Assembly (NCBI RefSeq): GCF_020640915.1
Contig: NZ_JADWDC010000017.1
Location: 1 to 64,000 of the forward strand
Direction: 5' to 3'
Source of the DNA: Waterburya agarophytonicola KI4
GTDB taxonomy: Bacteria > Cyanobacteriota > Cyanobacteriia > Cyanobacteriales > Xenococcaceae
Length of the DNA stretch: 64,000 bases
The notes below the pieces were generated by a model, which worked only from the letters and a program-made list of their open reading frames with translations, did no database searches and was not told where the DNA came from. This document shows positions 54,713 through 64,000 of the stretch, piece after piece (position 1 is the first letter of the stretch; every line of letters begins with the position of its first letter). Position numbers and translations under genes: made by a program.

Positions 54713-57463
54713 TTACTTTTCTGAAGAAACAACTTCTGGCTTCTCATCTGTGAGGGATGGTGACTGTTCTTTGGTTAAAGTCACTTTTTTGGTTGAAACT
54801 GGTTCGAGGGGTTTGGCTGATTCAATTTCTAAGGGTAAAGAAATCGCTTTATCAAAGGTCAGGCGATCGCCATTATAATCCACAAGAATTTTATCCCCAG
54901 GAGTAAAGGAATTTTCCAAAATTTTAGTGGCAATGGGGTTTTGTAACTCCCTTCTAATTGCCCGCTTCAAAGGACGCGCACCAAAAGCAGGATCGTAACC
55001 AATATCAACGATTCTATCTTGAGCAGAGGGAGATAGTTCGATGGTAATTTTTTGATCTTTCAACAGACGTTGAATACCTTTGATTTGGATCGCCACAATT
55101 TCTTTGAGTTCCGATTTTTTCAAGCCGTGGAAGATAATCACATCGTCAATTCGCTGAATGAATTCAGGACGGAAATGACTCCGCAAAGCTTGGGTAACTC
55201 GATTTTGAATTTTATCGTAATCTTCGTCTTCCCCTTTGACATCAAGAATATGTTCGCTGCCGATATTACTAGTCATGACGATAATAGCGTTGCGAAAATC
55301 TACCATTCGCCCTTGAGAGTCGGTAATTCTGCCATCATCCAAAACTTGCAAAAGTATATTAAACACATCTTTGTGAGCTTTTTCTACTTCATCGAGCAAA
55401 ACCACACAATAAGGACGACGGCGTACGGCTTCGGTTAACTGTCCTCCTTCCTCAAAACCAACATACCCAGGAGGCGCGCCCACTAAACGAGATACCGCAT
55501 GTTTCTCCATGTATTCAGACATATCAATCCGCACCATAGCATCTTCACTATCAAAGAGGAATGCTGCCAAGGCTCTAGCCAATTCGGTTTTACCCACTCC
55601 AGTAGGTCCCATAAACAAAAATGAGCCTATGGGACGGTTGGGATCGTTCATTCCTGCTCTAGCCATGCGAATGGCTGCGGAGACAGCTTCTACAGGCTGC
55701 TGTTGCCCGATAACTCGTTGATGGAGGTGTCCTTCTAGTTGGAGTAACTTTTGTCTTTCCGATTCTAAAAGCCGATTGATGGGTACTCCTGTCGAACTTG
55801 CCACAATTTCAGCAATATCTGACTCCGTTACTTGCTCTCTCAAAAGAGTTGTACCTTTGGATTGGATATCTATCAGTTTGGTTTCTTTTGCTTCTAGATC
55901 TCGTTGTAGAGTTTCGAGTTTGCCATATTTCAACTGGGCAGCTTTTTCGTGGTCGAAGGCTCTTTCTGCCTTGTCTAGCAAGATACGAATTTTTTCTTCT
56001 TCTTCTTTGAGGGCGTTGATTTCATCTAGCAAACCTTTTTCTGATTGCCATTGTTCGGAAAGTCCGCTTTGTTTGCTTTTGAGACTATCAATTTCTGCTT
56101 GAATTTTACTGAGTCTTTCTTTAGCTGCTTTATCTATAGTTAGAATTCCAGGACGCTGGCTTTCTCTTGTTAAAGACATTTTTTCCATCTCTAACTGCAT
56201 AATGCGGCGATCCATATCTTCTAATTCGCTAGGTTTAGAAGTGATCTCCATCTTTAATTTAGCTGCTGCTTCGTCGATCAAGTCGATCGCTTTATCGGGT
56301 AAGAAACGCTCGGTAATGTAGCGATTAGATAATGTCGCAGCAGCTACTAATGCCGAATCAGTAATAGTTACACCGTGATGCACCTCATATCTTTCTTTGA
56401 GTCCCCTGAGAATGGAGATAGTATCTTCAACGGAAGGCTGCTTGATATATACCTGTTGAAAACGTCTTTCCAAGGCAGGATCTTTTTCAATATGCTTGCG
56501 ATACTCATCTAGGGTAGTCGCGCCAATACAGCGCAATTCTCCCCTCGCTAACATAGGTTTGAGTAAGTTCCCCGCATCCATCGATCCCGAACCTTCTCGC
56601 GAACCTGCACCTACGACAGTATGAACTTCGTCAATAAATAAAACAATCTGTCCGTCAGACTCCGTAACTTCCTTTAAAACCGCCCGCAAACGTTCTTCAA
56701 ATTCTCCACGATATTTCGCCCCTGCAATCAGGCTACCCATATCCAGAGAAATCAACTGGCGATCCTTGAGAGATTCTGGCACATCCCCATTCATGATACG
56801 TTGAGCCAATCCTTCGGCGATCGCAGTTTTACCCACACCTGGTTCGCCAATCAAGACGGGGTTGTTTTTAGATCTTCGAGAAAGTACTTGTATAGTACGT
56901 CGAATTTCTTCATCGCGACCAATTACGGGGTCTAGTTTGCCTGCTTTGGCTTCTTCGGTGAGATCTCGCCCGTATTTTTCTAATGCTTGATATTGTTCTT
57001 CTTGGTTTTGCTTGGTTACTTTTTGCACACCCCGAACGGACTTGATTACTTCTTCTAAGTCTTGGGGGTCAATATTAAAACTGCGTAGTGTCTTTTTCCC
57101 AATACGAGCATCTTCAGCAAAACCCATCAAAATATGCTCGATGGAAATAAAATTATCATCCCAACTAGTGCGACAGGTTTCTGCTCGATCTAGCATGCGG
57201 TCTAAACTAGGACCCAAATACAATTGAGCCGAGCCAATTCTAGGCTGACGCTTGGTAAACATCTCTAGCTGTTGTTTAAAACGAATTAGATCGACATTGG
57301 CTTTCTCTAGGATGTTTTTTGCTAGCCCTTCCTGTTCTAAAGCTGCCAAAATCAAATGCTCTACCTCTAAGTTTTGATTCTGAAATAATTTGGCAACTTC
57401 TTGGGATTTTACGATCGCATCCCAGGCTTGTTCAGTAAACTTACTTTGATCGGTAGGCTGCAT
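54713..57463 (-). CDS. clpB: ATP-dependent disaggregase ClpB
   Basis: A 916-residue Hsp100 hexamer subunit that dissolves protein aggregates with DnaK. N-domain about 5-150; NBD1 with [17 protein letters not shown] and Walker [10 protein letters not shown]-type [14 protein letters not shown]; a long middle coiled coil about 405-530; NBD2 with [14 protein letters not shown] and [11 protein letters not shown]. The coiled-coil middle domain separates it from ClpC, and there is no ClpP-binding loop. The C-terminal 50 residues are a Pro/Lys/Glu-rich extension. Cyanobacteria usually have two clpB genes; this one is not assigned to ClpB1 or ClpB2. Confidence 0.95.
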   Translation of the reverse strand: MQPTDQSKFTEQAWDAIVKSQEVAKLFQNQNLEVEHLILAALEQEGLAKNILEKANVDLIRFKQQLEMFTKRQPRIGSAQLYLGPSLDRMLDRAETCRTSWDDNFISIEHILMGFAEDARIGKKTLRSFNIDPQDLEEVIKSVRGVQKVTKQNQEEQYQALEKYGRDLTEEAKAGKLDPVIGRDEEIRRTIQVLSRRSKNNPVLIGEPGVGKTAIAEGLAQRIMNGDVPESLKDRQLISLDMGSLIAGAKYRGEFEERLRAVLKEVTESDGQIVLFIDEVHTVVGAGSREGSGSMDAGNLLKPMLARGELRCIGATTLDEYRKHIEKDPALERRFQQVYIKQPSVEDTISILRGLKERYEVHHGVTITDSALVAAATLSNRYITERFLPDKAIDLIDEAAAKLKMEITSKPSELEDMDRRIMQLEMEKMSLTRESQRPGILTIDKAAKERLSKIQAEIDSLKSKQSGLSEQWQSEKGLLDEINALKEEEEKIRILLDKAERAFDHEKAAQLKYGKLETLQRDLEAKETKLIDIQSKGTTLLREQVTESDIAEIVASSTGVPINRLLESERQKLLQLEGHLHQRVIGQQQPVEAVSAAIRMARAGMNDPNRPIGSFLFMGPTGVGKTELARALAAFLFDSEDAMVRIDMSEYMEKHAVSRLVGAPPGYVGFEEGGQLTEAVRRRPYCVVLLDEVEKAHKDVFNILLQVLDDGRITDSQGRMVDFRNAIIVMTSNIGSEHILDVKGEDEDYDKIQNRVTQALRSHFRPEFIQRIDDVIIFHGLKKSELKEIVAIQIKGIQRLLKDQKITIELSPSAQDRIVDIGYDPAFGARPLKRAIRRELQNPIATKILENSFTPGDKILVDYNGDRLTFDKAISLPLEIESAKPLEPVSTKKVTLTKEQSPSLTDEKPEVVSSEK

Positions 57464-57711
57464 ATTTTAGCTAAATGATAAATAGGATTTTAAAATTTTG
57501 ATAATTTGATGATGCTCAGTATACCAAGGCTGAAATTAATAACCTCTAGATTCAGCAACTCTCTTTACAAGAGATTTTATCTAATATTATGTCTTAATCA
57601 GAATTTTAGTATTATTTTACGGTTGCAAAACGCGAATCAATTCACAACATATATAACTTCATCGATTGTTTAGAGAAATTACAAAAAACAGAATATTCAT
57701 CTAGATAACCC

Positions 57712-58923
57712 TCAATTTGCCTCAGCTTTTGGAGAAACAGATAAAGCCTCCTGCATCGGTTGGATCGCTTTGGTAGTTTGAACTTGTCGATCTAATTGTT
57801 CGGTGGTTGAGACTAAATTACTCAAACCATCAACTAAAGTGCGGAAGTTTTCTAAAAAGGCAGGATCTCCCGTAATTGATTCTAAATCTGAAGTTATTTT
57901 TTGCGCGTTATCAAAGGTCACTCTAGCCGAATCTAGGGTTTGTTGTAGATTAACGACACTTTCTTGGTTGCCGAAGCTTTCCGAAACATTTTTCAAATTT
58001 TCCGAGGCAACTGCTGCATTAGCGGTTAATGTTTCTAAATTAGCTGCTAATTTTTCTGTATCTGCGGTGTCTACGGTTTTGTCTATTTTAACGACCAAAT
58101 TTTGCAAGCGATCGCTGGTGGTACTAATACTATCTAAAGTAGTAGTCAAATTCGTTCTATTCTGAGCGATCAGGGATTCTACGCTTTGGGTAAGCTGACC
58201 GACTTGTTTGGCAGTTTCTTGAAAGCTTTGAGCCGTTGTCACCAATTCTGTGGAGGTGCTATTGGCGATGTCGGTGACTGTTTTGGTCGCAGCAGAAACA
58301 TTATCTATTTCTGCCTGTAGCTCTTTGACTAAAAGAGATGTGTTACGACTCAAATTAGCAATTTCTTGAGCTGCTTGGGCTGAATTTTGCATTGTTGCAT
58401 CAACGTTTTCGACAAATTCTGGCTCGCCATAAGCTTTACTAAAACGATAGGTGAAAGGCAAAATATCGTCGAGAGTAATTGCTCTTTCTCCTTCAATGCG
58501 AGAATTATCGCAGAGAATTTGCGCAGGATTACATTGATCCCCAAGAGGAGTTAAGTTTTTATCTGTCTCGGATAGATCCGATTGAGGCACGATATCAACA
58601 AACGTCTCTCCAATTAAACCAGAACTGCGAGCTTTAATCACAGAATCCCTAGGAATCAAGAGATCCGAAGAGTCGATGGCAATTACTACGTCAACTCCAT
58701 TTGTCCCAGACTTAATATTTTCAATCTTGCCTATTCTCAAACCCCGATAGCGTACCCCATCTCCCAATCTAATACCGTTGACATCGGGAAAATCGGCAAC
58801 TATTTGATAACTTTTTGCGCCAAATTTGAAACCTCTGATCCAAAGAGCCAAAGCACCAAACAGAACAACACTGCCGATAATCATTAAGCCAACCGAACCT
58901 TCTTTTAGGGTGCGCGATCGCAT
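57712..58923 (-). CDS. MCE/MlaD-family lipid transport protein
   Basis: A 403-residue protein with one N-terminal membrane anchor (about 13-31) and an MCE domain (about 38-120: YQIVADFPDVNGIRLGDGVRYRGLRIGKI in part). A long helical region follows that would lie in the periplasm. MCE proteins form hexameric rings that pass lipids between membranes. It is 30 bases after a matching ATPase gene. The permease (MlaE/TGD1-type) is not in the window. Confidence 0.88.
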   Translation of the reverse strand: MRSRTLKEGSVGLMIIGSVVLFGALALWIRGFKFGAKSYQIVADFPDVNGIRLGDGVRYRGLRIGKIENIKSGTNGVDVVIAIDSSDLLIPRDSVIKARSSGLIGETFVDIVPQSDLSETDKNLTPLGDQCNPAQILCDNSRIEGERAITLDDILPFTYRFSKAYGEPEFVENVDATMQNSAQAAQEIANLSRNTSLLVKELQAEIDNVSAATKTVTDIANSTSTELVTTAQSFQETAKQVGQLTQSVESLIAQNRTNLTTTLDSISTTSDRLQNLVVKIDKTVDTADTEKLAANLETLTANAAVASENLKNVSESFGNQESVVNLQQTLDSARVTFDNAQKITSDLESITGDPAFLENFRTLVDGLSNLVSTTEQLDRQVQTTKAIQPMQEALSVSPKAEAN

Positions 58924-58953
58924 ATTTTTCCTTTAACCTCAATTATGTTTAGT

Positions 58954-59778
58954 TTAATCGATCACGCGAATTGGACCTTCAATGCTAGCACTGAAAAACT
59001 GTCTGACTAAAGGGTTATCAGTAGAGTCAATTTCGGCTACTGTCCCTTGCCATTGAATTTTCCCGCCATAAAGAAACACGACGCGGTCGGCAGTACGGCG
59101 AATAGTACTATCTTGGTGACTAACCATAATATAAGTGCCACATCCCCTTTTTGTACACTGTAAGTCCCGTACCAAATCTTCAATTACTGTCGAAGCGATC
59201 GGATCTAAACCTGCTGTTGGCTCATCGTACAAGATTATTTCTGGTCTACTTTTAGGATTTTCTGGATTGGACATAATTGCCCGAGCAAAGCTGACTCGCT
59301 TGCGCATCCCCCCTGACAACTCAGAAGGAAAGCGATTCCCTGTCCCTGTCAAACCAACCATTTCTAGCTTTTCATCGACCAAATCCTTGATTTTTCGTCG
59401 ACTCAGATTGGAGTGTTGATAAAGAGAAAAGCCGACATTTTGCTCTACTGTTAGAGAATCAAACAGGGCAGCTTGCTGAAAGACCATACTAATCCCAATA
59501 GGATCGTCTTGGTCTTCAATCAAACCGTTTCTTTTCTGACCGTTAATATAAATTGAGCCTTCATCAATGGGGAGTAAGCCAGCAATCATTCTCAAGATAG
59601 TTGATTTTCCCGTTCCCGACGGGCCAATAATTACTAAAGCTTCTCCTTGCTCTACCCTGAGATTGACGCGGTCTAAAATTACGTTACTACCAAAGGATTT
59701 ACTTACTCCTCTAAGTTCGATTAGAGGCATTTTCGAGTCTGGTTTTGTTGCTTTGTAATTGTCTGTAGTTACTGCCAT
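58954..59778 (-). CDS. MlaF-like ABC ATPase for lipid transport
   Basis: A 274-residue ATPase of the MlaF/TGD3 family. Walker A GPSGTGKSTILR, Q-loop VFQQAALFDSLTV (the FQ-x-A-LFDS version typical of Mla ATPases), signature ELSGGMRKRVSFARAI, Walker B IILYDEPTAGLDPI and His switch MVSHQDS. It is 30 bases upstream of the MCE gene, forming the usual ATPase-MCE pair. Confidence 0.9.
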   Translation of the reverse strand: MAVTTDNYKATKPDSKMPLIELRGVSKSFGSNVILDRVNLRVEQGEALVIIGPSGTGKSTILRMIAGLLPIDEGSIYINGQKRNGLIEDQDDPIGISMVFQQAALFDSLTVEQNVGFSLYQHSNLSRRKIKDLVDEKLEMVGLTGTGNRFPSELSGGMRKRVSFARAIMSNPENPKSRPEIILYDEPTAGLDPIASTVIEDLVRDLQCTKRGCGTYIMVSHQDSTIRRTADRVVFLYGGKIQWQGTVAEIDSTDNPLVRQFFSASIEGPIRVID

Positions 59779-59845
59779 AAGTTAAGGGTTAAATCTGGCT
59801 TTGCTACCCAAGTTTAAATAGTAGATTTATAGTTTAATCAAAAAC

Positions 59846-60919
59846 TTACTCTTCTAGTTCTAACCCAAAAATCCGCGCCACAGATTTTTTTACTTTGTAA
59901 CCAGAATCGATCGATTCTAAAGGATCTTTGCGCAGGCGGTGACGCAGACAGAGTACAATTACCCGACGAATATCATCAATGGTCACTTCCGTGCGTCCTT
60001 CAAAAGCTGCGATCGCTTTGGCAGCCCGATTGGTGACAATATCTCCTCGCAAGCCATCTACATCCAATTCAGAGCAAATTTCAGAGATTTTGACTCGCAA
60101 ATCATAATCAATTGTTACCGAAGGAAGTAATTTTTGTGCTTGGACGATTTTATCTTGCAATGCAACCTGTTCTGATGAGTACTTATCACTAAAATCGCTA
60201 GGATTACCGTCAAATTCGGCTCTTTGTTCGACAATTTGGACTCGTAGATTTGGTTCTTTGACAGTACGAATCTCAGCGTGCATGCCAAAGCGGTCTAGTA
60301 GTTGGGGACGAAGCTCTCCTTCTTCAGGGTTTCCCGAACCCACCATCACAAATTGAGCGGGGTGACGAATGGAAATACCTTCTCGTTCGACAGTGTTCCA
60401 ACCACCCGCAGCAGAATCTAGCAATACATCCACTAAGTGATCGTCGAGGAGGTTAACTTCATCTACATAGAGAATACCGCGATTGGCTTTTGCTAGCAGT
60501 CCTGGTTCAAAAGCTTTTATCCCATCAGAAAGAGCTTTTTCAATATCGATCGTGCCACATACCCTATCTTCAGTTGCACCTAACGGTAAGTCGATCATTT
60601 GGACTTTCTTTTTGACCGTGTTAATCGGTTGCTGTTGCTCTACTTTCTGTCTGACTTCATCACTCATTAAATCGGGATCTTCAGGATCGCTGTTGAAAGG
60701 ATCTCCCTCTACCACATCAATTTCTGGTAACAAGTCGGCTAATGCTCTAATAGTGGTAGATTTACCCGTACCGCGATCGCCCATGATCATTACCCCACCA
60801 ATTTTGGGATCGATGACGTTGAGCAAAAGGGCAAGCTTCATTTCTTCTTGCCCTACAATAGCCGTAAAAGGAAAGACCTGACGGCGGGTTTTTGGTGGTG
60901 CTTGAACTGTTGCAGTCAT
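59846..60919 (-). CDS. chlI: Magnesium chelatase subunit I
   Basis: The 357-residue AAA+ ATPase subunit of magnesium chelatase, which inserts Mg into protoporphyrin IX at the start of chlorophyll synthesis. Walker [16 protein letters not shown], Walker [18 protein letters not shown], sensor motif [20 protein letters not shown] and a C-terminal RNHRAAKA-type helical domain ([14 protein letters not shown]). Length and start are standard. Confidence 0.97.
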   Translation of the reverse strand: MTATVQAPPKTRRQVFPFTAIVGQEEMKLALLLNVIDPKIGGVMIMGDRGTGKSTTIRALADLLPEIDVVEGDPFNSDPEDPDLMSDEVRQKVEQQQPINTVKKKVQMIDLPLGATEDRVCGTIDIEKALSDGIKAFEPGLLAKANRGILYVDEVNLLDDHLVDVLLDSAAGGWNTVEREGISIRHPAQFVMVGSGNPEEGELRPQLLDRFGMHAEIRTVKEPNLRVQIVEQRAEFDGNPSDFSDKYSSEQVALQDKIVQAQKLLPSVTIDYDLRVKISEICSELDVDGLRGDIVTNRAAKAIAAFEGRTEVTIDDIRRVIVLCLRHRLRKDPLESIDSGYKVKKSVARIFGLELEE

Positions 60920-61056
60920 ATTAATTTTTGCTTATCTAGCAGCTATGTTAATTGGTGGAATTAACCGTTAATCTTTTTTAATAAGGATGGTTTTTATTGT
61001 GCCATGTTTCAGGTCTCTTATGTAGAGAAGTCATTGGTCATTGAGAAACTCAACCC

Positions 61057-62334
61057 TTACTGTTCGTTAACAGGGGCAAAAATAGTCAAACTTTGAGGCA
61101 GACATTCAATTTCTAAAGGAGTGTTGCCAACAATTTCTCCATCGAGGACAACTTTTTGTACGGGAACAGCAGAAATCCTCACCCTTTGCGCTCGCACGTG
61201 AACGATATTATCCAATTCCGCACTGGTTTTAATTAACGCAGCCCCCAACATACTAAAGAGAGTCGTAACCGCCTGTAGCTTATTATCCACAGTGGCGATG
61301 GTAATATCCAACAAACCATCATCCGCTATAACCTCGCCAATTCCCTGGGCTAAGACAGAAGTAGGCGGTGCAGCATTAGCTACAGTAATCGCACCAGCTT
61401 GGAAAGTTTTGACCTCTCCTTCAATTTCCACTTCTGCTTCAAACAACTGTTGTTCGTCTAACTGTTGCCAACCCGCCATAATATAAGCCAGAGAACCCCA
61501 GCGGTTTTTAGCTTCTCTGTCTGCTTTCTCGATGGTTTCGGCTTCATAGCCAATTCCCGCCAGCAAAATTAATGGTAAATCGTTGCAACGTGCTGTATCA
61601 ACCACTCTAGTTTTACCAGACAAAATAATTTCACAAGCCCTCCGCACCTGGCTAATTTGCTGCGTAATACCCAACGCCATACTAAAAGCATTAGCCGTAC
61701 CGCGAGGAATAATACCTAGAGGGATTTCCGTACCAATTAACGCCCCTGCAACTGCCGAAACCGTACCATCTCCTCCAGAAGCAATAATCAGATCTGCACC
61801 AGATGCGATCGCTTGAGTCGCTAATTCTTGAGGACTAATATCGGGACTAGTCAAATGCACTTCTAAATGTAGATGAGGATCGAGCATTTTCTGGATAAAG
61901 TCCAAATCCTGCAATCCATTACTGCTACCCGATACGGGATTGAAGATCATATGAGCGACAGTACTCTGAGCGAAACTATTAGCGATCGCCTCAGCCGTTC
62001 CCAAATTAGTTGCCAAAGGAACTAAATGAACGTTACAAATCCGCAACAAAGCCTGAATATCTGGCTCGTGGGGTTGAGCGTTGAGGGGATCGATTAAAAA
62101 AATAACCGCTACTATTTCTCCTGCTACCACTTTGGCAGCAATCTGGGCGTCTCCCCCCAATGGACCCGATGCCATGGGATCGATTTTTAAATCTGTAGCT
62201 TCTTGGATCAGTTTTCCTGTTGTTCCTGTAGCAATTAGATTATAACGAGATAGCAAGGGTTTGTGACGACGGGCAAAATCCACCATATCGTCTTTTTTAT
62301 TATCATGAGCAATCAAAGCGATCGTTCTAGCCAT
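61057..62334 (-). CDS. Methylglyoxal synthase-diacylglycerol kinase fusion
   Basis: A 425-residue two-domain protein. Residues 1-122 are methylglyoxal synthase-like: [13 protein letters not shown] (His10), [21 protein letters not shown] (Asp62, the catalytic Asp equivalent) and [12 protein letters not shown] (His89). Residues 125-420 are a YegS/diacylglycerol kinase-type lipid kinase: [42 protein letters not shown] and, near the end, [16 protein letters not shown]. Key residues of both halves are present, so both may be active. Such fusions occur in cyanobacteria. Physiological role unknown. Confidence 0.88.
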   Translation of the reverse strand: MARTIALIAHDNKKDDMVDFARRHKPLLSRYNLIATGTTGKLIQEATDLKIDPMASGPLGGDAQIAAKVVAGEIVAVIFLIDPLNAQPHEPDIQALLRICNVHLVPLATNLGTAEAIANSFAQSTVAHMIFNPVSGSSNGLQDLDFIQKMLDPHLHLEVHLTSPDISPQELATQAIASGADLIIASGGDGTVSAVAGALIGTEIPLGIIPRGTANAFSMALGITQQISQVRRACEIILSGKTRVVDTARCNDLPLILLAGIGYEAETIEKADREAKNRWGSLAYIMAGWQQLDEQQLFEAEVEIEGEVKTFQAGAITVANAAPPTSVLAQGIGEVIADDGLLDITIATVDNKLQAVTTLFSMLGAALIKTSAELDNIVHVRAQRVRISAVPVQKVVLDGEIVGNTPLEIECLPQSLTIFAPVNEQ

Positions 62335-62552
62335 AATTGGGTAAGGAAAAACTTAAAAATAATAGTTAAGGTTCGGTTGTAGTTCGGTTTTATAGATTAA
62401 GACTAGCTAAAACCTAATCGAATAGATGCGTTAAAATCATCTTACCAACCTTGGCATAAAAGCAATAATTAAAGCTTATTGATTGTTTTTCTACTAATAG
62501 TGCTTTGGTAGATAACAATATAACGTAAGAGGTAAATTAAACTAAAGATACT

Positions 62553-63245
62553 ATGGACTCACCAATTAAGGCAGTACAAGCACCCTATAGAGGAGGCGGT
62601 GGCGGAAATTATCGTACTCCACCCCCAGATTTACCTTCTCTACTACTAAAAGAACGCATTGTTTATTTGGGACTACCTCTTGTCTCGTCCGATGAATATA
62701 AAGATCAAATTGGAGTAGATGTTACCGAATTAATTGTGGCGCAGCTACTCTTCTTGCAATTTGACGACCCCGAAAAGCCCATTATCATGTATATCAACTC
62801 TACTGGTACTTCTTGGTATGGTGGGGATTCTATCGGTTTTGAAACAGAAGCATTTGCAATTTGCGATACCATGTCCTATATTAAGCCCCCCGTACATACA
62901 ATATGTATCGGTCAGGCAATGGGGACTGCTGCCATGATTCTCTCTTCAGGAGAAAAAGGATATCGTGCTAGTTTGCCCAATGGCTCAATTATTCTTCACC
63001 AAGCTCGTCAAGGTGCGCGGGGTCAAGCTACTGATATTCAGATTCGTGCCAAGGAAGTAATTCAAAACAAACGAGCTGTATTAGAAATCTTCAGTCGCAA
63101 CACTGGTCAACCAGTGGAAAAACTAGAAAAAGACACCGATCGCATGTTCTACATGAGTCCTCAAGAAGCCAAAGAATACGGTTTGATTGACAAGGTTTTA
63201 GAAAGCACCAGGGATCTACCTACCCCTGTTTCTACTCTGACGTAA
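62553..63245 (+). CDS. clpR: Inactive ClpP paralogue ClpR
   Basis: A 230-residue ClpP-fold subunit. The nucleophile position, normally Ser in GxxASMG, reads IGQAMGTAAM here, with Gly124 where Ser should stand; His149 is kept (SIILHQA). Loss of the Ser defines ClpR, the structural partner of ClpP3 in the cyanobacterial and plastid Clp core. A Gly-rich N-terminus (RGGGGG) is also typical. ClpP3 follows 27 bases later. Confidence 0.93.
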   Translation: MDSPIKAVQAPYRGGGGGNYRTPPPDLPSLLLKERIVYLGLPLVSSDEYKDQIGVDVTELIVAQLLFLQFDDPEKPIIMYINSTGTSWYGGDSIGFETEAFAICDTMSYIKPPVHTICIGQAMGTAAMILSSGEKGYRASLPNGSIILHQARQGARGQATDIQIRAKEVIQNKRAVLEIFSRNTGQPVEKLEKDTDRMFYMSPQEAKEYGLIDKVLESTRDLPTPVSTLT

Positions 63246-63272
63246 AAATAAGTTTAATACAAGATAATTCCT

Positions 63273-63872
63273 ATGCCCATTGGTATTCCCAAAGTTCCCT
63301 ATCAACTTCCAGGTCAGCAATATAGTGACTGGATTAGTATTTATGACCGTTTATATCGCGAGCGCATTATCTTTCTAGGAAGAGGCGTTAATGATGGTTT
63401 GGCAAACCAAATTATTGCCATTATGCTCTACCTAGATTCTGAAGATCCAGGCAAGCCAATCTATCTGTATATCAATTCTCCAGGGGGTTCTGTAACTGCT
63501 GGTTTGGCAATATATGACACTATGCGTCATATTAAATCAGAAGTTGTAACTATCTGCGTAGGTTTAGCTGCTTCTATGGGTGCATTCCTGCTTTGTGGCG
63601 GTACAAAAGGCAAACGTCTTGCTCTACCCCACTCGCGCATTATGATTCACCAACCTCTAGGTGGCGTACAAGGACGCAGACAGGCGACAGATATTGATAT
63701 CGAAGCCAAAGAAATTTTGCGCATTCGCGATCAGTTAAATCAAATGATGGCTGACAACACAGGTCAATCTATCGAAAAGATTATGAAAGATACCGACCGC
63801 GATTATTTCATGTCTGCTTATGAAGCAATGGAATATGGTTTAATCGACCAAGTGATTGAAGATAAAGAATAA
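63273..63872 (+). CDS. clpP: ATP-dependent Clp protease proteolytic subunit ClpP3
   Basis: A 199-residue serine protease subunit with an intact triad: Ser101 in [13 protein letters not shown], His126 in IMIHQPLGG, and an Asp in the later KDTDRDYFM region. It forms the essential ClpP3/R core that works with ClpC. Second gene of the clpR-clpP3 pair. Confidence 0.95.
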   Translation: MPIGIPKVPYQLPGQQYSDWISIYDRLYRERIIFLGRGVNDGLANQIIAIMLYLDSEDPGKPIYLYINSPGGSVTAGLAIYDTMRHIKSEVVTICVGLAASMGAFLLCGGTKGKRLALPHSRIMIHQPLGGVQGRRQATDIDIEAKEILRIRDQLNQMMADNTGQSIEKIMKDTDRDYFMSAYEAMEYGLIDQVIEDKE

Positions 63873-63926
63873 TTTTAAATTTTTATCTAATATCTATTAC
63901 CCAGAAAAATTATCAACAATTAAAAT

Positions 63927-63962
63927 ACTGACAGGTTGTTATAGCTTGTCGGTATTTTTTTA
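63927..63962 (+). terminator. Rho-independent terminator after clpP3
   Basis: ACTGACAGG (63927-63935) pairs with CTTGTCGGT (63945-63953) with two G-T pairs around a 9-base loop, followed by an A and a run of T. Confidence 0.85.
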
Positions 63963-64000
63963 CAGCTTCTCTTAAGATAATCTCGATCGAATACAATTAT

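Overview
The window is chromosomal DNA of a phycobilisome-containing cyanobacterium. It carries phycocyanin and allophycocyanin genes, pcyA, chlI, the clpR-clpP3 pair, argZ-type arginine dihydrolase, an NtcA-type nitrogen promoter and very frequent HIP1 octamers (GCGATCGC). Low GC and adhesin-like secreted proteins would fit a benthic or colonial lineage (Pleurocapsales-like or filamentous), but the genus cannot be read from the sequence. No rRNA, tRNA, CRISPR array, insertion sequence or prophage was recognised.

Layout. 0.07-2.3 kb: an orphan histidine kinase and an ABC-2 permease. 2.4-6.9 kb: a three-gene minus-strand operon whose domain plan matches RcaE-RcaF-RcaC, the type III chromatic acclimation phosphorelay (PAS-GAF-PAS kinase with a bilin-type Cys, single receiver, and REC-winged helix-HPt-REC regulator). 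7.2-16.3 kb: a phycobilisome locus with two minus-strand operons, cpcB-cpcA-rod linker-apcA-apcB and cpcB-cpcA-linker-linker-cpcD-pcyA, plus a divergent cpcG. Each cpcB is preceded by a perfect RcaC L box (TTGCACA-N4-TTGCACA) embedded in a duplicated promoter. Regulator genes, binding sites and target operons therefore lie within 14 kb, which is the most interesting feature here.

16.4-22.3 kb: aroK-argB, a phosphoketolase/transketolase-like TPP enzyme with a sulfotransferase behind it, and a sugar-nucleotide epimerase. 22.3-26.8 kb: a cynABD-cynS cyanate uptake and degradation operon behind a perfect NtcA box; its binding protein has an unusual 130-residue extension before the Tat signal. 27.0-29.1 kb: a divergent kinase/AraC-type regulator pair. 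29.3-38.3 kb: a secreted PPC/RTX protein, a frameshifted pseudogene, and a divergent two-partner secretion pair whose exoprotein ends in a CHAT protease domain. 38.5-45 kb: pdxH and a run of small stress-type genes (coiled-coil protein, YqaE/Pmp3, holin-like, YsnF/AvaK, SDR, BON lipoprotein, YetF, sterol desaturase family). 45-54.6 kb: methyltransferase, argZ, a large ELW-repeat/RTX protein with exact 138-bp repeats, a MoeB-rhodanese protein, fructosamine kinase and a TspO-like protein. 54.7-64 kb: clpB, Mla-type MCE and ATPase genes, chlI, a methylglyoxal synthase-diacylglycerol kinase fusion, and clpR-clpP3.

Taken together, nitrogen (cyn, argB, argZ), light harvesting (cpc, apc, pcyA, chlI) and proteostasis (clpB, clpR, clpP3) genes dominate. 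Product names rest on motifs and family knowledge; no database search was possible.
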